A stretch of DNA of 64,000 nucleotides. Origin: Flavobacterium panacagri. GTDB taxonomy: Bacteria > Bacteroidota > Bacteroidia > Flavobacteriales > Flavobacteriaceae. The stretch is taken from assembly GCF_030378165.1 (NCBI RefSeq), contig NZ_CP119766.1:1054001-1118000 (forward strand). The letters run 5' to 3'. The notes below the pieces were generated by a model. That model saw only the letters and a program-made list of their open reading frames with translations. It was not told the DNA's origin and did no database searches. The translations under genes were made by a program, and so were the position numbers. Shown here in pieces: positions 61,606 through 64,000 of the stretch (position 1 is the stretch's first letter; every line of letters begins with the position of its first letter).

Positions 61606-64000
61606 TTATCTGTATAATGTGAAATGTCCAACAAACTCTCTAGGATCTTTAGGATCATTCAGTTTAAGAACATACCAATAATCTCCTGTTGGCAATTCAT
61701 TTCCGTGGTATCTACCATCCCATTTTCCTCCAACTCTGTATTTACCAACTACTCTACCGTATCTGTCGTAAACATCGAATGTTAGATCTTTGTAAGCCAA
61801 TGCACCACAATCAGGACCAATAGTATTATTAGAACCGATACCATCTGGTGTAAAGTAGTTTGGCATACAGAAGTCATAGAATTTACCTTCAACATCTATT
61901 GTAGCCTCACAACCATTTTTGTCTCTTACAATCACTTTATAAATACCTGATTTATAAATTCTATAAGTGTTTGATGATGAGAATGGCTCTCCATTGAAAC
62001 TATACTCGTAAGGAGCAAAACCACCAGAAGCTTTCACTGATATCGTATTGATTTCATTACTTTGTTTAGTTATGTCTATTAGAGTTACTGGATCTACTGG
62101 TTTAACAGAGAAAACAACAGTTGGCACCTCACATCCATTAGTATGTCTTGCAACGATGAAGTGATCACCAGCAGGAACATTTGTAAAGATGTTACTTGGC
62201 TGATATACTCCATTGTTATCTAATGAGTAATCAACATCTGCAAGATTGTTAGATGAATCAACAGTTACTACTACTCTATTAGCTTGTGCATTATCGACAC
62301 AGTCATATGTTACCTCAGCCGTTGGGTTAAGAATTACTGCACCTGGCATATTCTCAACGAACTCAACAGGACAACCTTTTGCATCTTTCACATAAACGGT
62401 ATGTGTTCCACCTTTAAGATTTCTAAAATCGAAAATTGTTTGTGTGGCATCACCTTGAGTGAATGGTCCATTTGCATTATCTAAACTTACACTATATGGT
62501 AATGTACCACCTCTAACTTCGATACTAAACGCACCGTCATTATCTCCGTCACAAACTTCAGGAATCATAGAGTTTGGAACTTCTGTAACGATTACTGGTC
62601 TTGGTTCATGAATTGTAAAGTCATACAATACATAACATCCGTTTTCGTCTTGAGCAATAGCCTGATAATCTCCAGGAGCTAGTCTATCATATTTAACTTT
62701 TGTATCGAACTGGCTCATGTTAGGAGAGACTGCATATTTAATTACACCAGTTCCTCCAGATGCTACAATTTCTAATTTTCCGTTATTCTCACCAAAACAA
62801 GTAACATCTGTTGGGAAGAACTCCGCTTGTAGTGCTCTACTAGGTTCAGTTATAACAATTTCTTCCGAAGTGATATCACAATCAACGCTATTTACTATTA
62901 CTCTGTAAGTACCAATTGCAAGATTTTCAAATATACCGTTATCCTGAGCTGGACGTGTCTCACTACCTGTAAGAGTATAAGTATAATTTCCTAATCCTCC
63001 GAAAGCCTCAACAATGATCGCTCCTGTTGCCTGACCCGTACATTTAACTACCGCGCTTTCTTTATCAATTTCAAGTCTTAACGGTTCTAAAGGATCAACC
63101 TCAACACTATTAGAAGCAAAACTGTTACATCCGTTAGCATCTCTTACAAAGTATTTATAAGATCCCACTGGAACTTCAAAAGAAACTGTTGAAGCAAATG
63201 GTGCGCTATAGTTTGTTCCGTCTGCACTATAAGTATATGGAGGAGTTCCTCCTTCTACAGTTAAAGTCAATTCAGTCAATGTTTGACATGTTTGCGCTCT
63301 TGACTGTTTCAACATAGGCGTAACCAAAGTTGGTTCTTCGATCAGAATTTCATTTGTTGTGCCTTGGCAAGTAAATCCATCAGTCACCGTAACACTATAT
63401 CTTCCCGCTGCTAAACCACTGAAAACAGGAGATACCATTGGTCCAGAACTAATTACTGGATTTTCAGAAAGATAGTTTAAAGTGTATAGATAATTACTTC
63501 CTTGTCCACCTGTTGGAGGAGCAACTGTAATTACACCTGTTTTATCTCCATAACAAGCAAGCATAGTTAAATTCACTGTTGCTGTTGCTGTGATTGGATC
63601 TGGAATAACCAAAGTTTGTGTACTACTAGCAATACAACCATTAAAATCTCTAACATTAACTGTATATACACCTTCTGTTAAACCAGGGAATGTAGTCTGA
63701 CTAGAGTAATCTACTACAATTGTAGATCCTTTCACTAATTGATATTCGTATGTAGTCCATCCACCTGTTGCAGTTGCATAAATTACACCATCGTTATTAT
63801 CCGTTACACACGTAATATCATCTTTGGTTGTCGTTACAACTAATTCATTAACCGGCTGGTTAATAGTAAAGATGGTTGTAACAGTACAATATGGTTTTCC
63901 AAATAAAGTTGCTGTTACATTGTACACACCTGCTGCAAGATTAGAAATCAATACAGGTCCTGCATCTGCTGATCTAGCAGCAACCATAAATCCATTTGGA
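61606..64000 (-). CDS. SprB-like giant adhesin, C-terminal part (runs off the window)
   Basis: At least 797 residues are visible and the frame stays open through base 64000, so the start lies outside. The visible part is a row of about 70-80-residue SprB-type repeats, each with a Cys-containing element (for example MLACYGDKTGVITVAPPTGGQGS and DVTCFGENNGKLEIVASGGTG). The C-terminus is a type B gliding-motility-associated domain (FTPDGIGSNNT to LPTGDYWYVLKLNDPKDPREF). It is exported by the type IX system and is a surface adhesin for gliding. The partner SprF-like protein follows. Confidence 0.9.
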   Translation of the reverse strand, partial: PNGFMVAARSADAGPVLISNLAAGVYNVTATLFGKPYCTVTTIFTINQPVNELVVTTTKDDITCVTDNNDGVIYATATGGWTTYEYQLVKGSTIVVDYSSQTTFPGLTEGVYTVNVRDFNGCIASSTQTLVIPDPITATATVNLTMLACYGDKTGVITVAPPTGGQGSNYLYTLNYLSENPVISSGPMVSPVFSGLAAGRYSVTVTDGFTCQGTTNEILIEEPTLVTPMLKQSRAQTCQTLTELTLTVEGGTPPYTYSADGTNYSAPFASTVSFEVPVGSYKYFVRDANGCNSFASNSVEVDPLEPLRLEIDKESAVVKCTGQATGAIIVEAFGGLGNYTYTLTGSETRPAQDNGIFENLAIGTYRVIVNSVDCDITSEEIVITEPSRALQAEFFPTDVTCFGENNGKLEIVASGGTGVIKYAVSPNMSQFDTKVKYDRLAPGDYQAIAQDENGCYVLYDFTIHEPRPVIVTEVPNSMIPEVCDGDNDGAFSIEVRGGTLPYSVSLDNANGPFTQGDATQTIFDFRNLKGGTHTVYVKDAKGCPVEFVENMPGAVILNPTAEVTYDCVDNAQANRVVVTVDSSNNLADVDYSLDNNGVYQPSNIFTNVPAGDHFIVARHTNGCEVPTVVFSVKPVDPVTLIDITKQSNEINTISVKASGGFAPYEYSFNGEPFSSSNTYRIYKSGIYKVIVRDKNGCEATIDVEGKFYDFCMPNYFTPDGIGSNNTIGPDCGALAYKDLTFDVYDRYGRVVGKYRVGGKWDGRYHGNELPTGDYWYVLKLNDPKDPREFVGHFTLYR

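Noticed and set aside
1..64000. CRISPR arrays, rRNA and tRNA genes
   Set aside because: No regularly spaced direct repeats of CRISPR type and no cloverleaf or rRNA sequence was seen; the tandem 157-bp repeat has no spacers.

Overview
The window looks like a chromosomal segment of a gliding member of the Bacteroidota, most likely Flavobacterium or a close relative. The evidence is low GC, many promoters of the TAnnTTTG type, a PorP/SprF protein beside a SprB-repeat adhesin with a type B secretion C-terminus, tandem M13 peptidases, DUF4421/DUF4837/DUF1579 proteins and TonB-dependent uptake. I found no rRNA, tRNA, CRISPR array or intact prophage.

Layout. 1-9 kb is a metal-homeostasis block: a TonB receptor, a thioredoxin-reductase-like flavoprotein, a COG0523 GTPase and a MerC-domain protein diverge from a Fur-family (probably Zur-type) repressor. 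An Nramp Mn/Fe transporter fused to a universal-stress domain and a DtxR/MntR-type repressor follow. 9-15.3 kb (mostly minus strand) holds DinB, a crotonase, an NtrY-like kinase, HemJ, HemH and an AraC regulator. 15.5-30 kb is a plus-strand heme region in the order hemA, hemC, hemD, hemE, hemF, hemB and a heme-binding cytochrome. With hemJ and hemH on the other strand, every step from glutamyl-tRNA to protoheme except hemL is encoded here. The region is broken up by intergenic repeats, a GxxExxY gene, a REP-associated transposase and unrelated genes. 30-34.5 kb has two tandem M13 metallopeptidases. 34.7-38 kb has SCO, FeoA, FeoB and a FeoB-associated peptide. 38-46 kb holds an HD protein, an acyl-ACP desaturase, PlsC, a zeta-toxin-like pair, RnpA, a DUF4349 lipoprotein, an S41 protease and a double OmpA-domain protein. 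46.3-48.4 kb is a small module of two XRE regulators around an S74-chaperone surface protein. 48.4-57.4 kb contains TlpA, ElaA, envelope lipoproteins, a LysM lytic transglycosylase, Pgk, a pirin and an intradiol-dioxygenase-like lipoprotein. 57.6-60.4 kb has a second Y1 transposase with its REP units and a LytTR two-component pair. 60.5-64 kb has PorP/SprF and the C-terminal part of a giant SprB-like adhesin that runs off the window.

The most striking non-coding structure is the density of dispersed intergenic repeats. There are at least three REP-like hairpin families, two of them bracketing their own Y1 transposase. There is also a 135-bp element with 17-18 bp terminal inverted repeats (three copies), a repeat pair enclosing the GxxExxY gene between hemA and hemC, and a nested composite with a 157-bp tandem repeat. 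Metal-regulation palindromes sit upstream of the fur-type gene and the Nramp gene.

Functional assignments rest on motifs read by eye. No database search was run.
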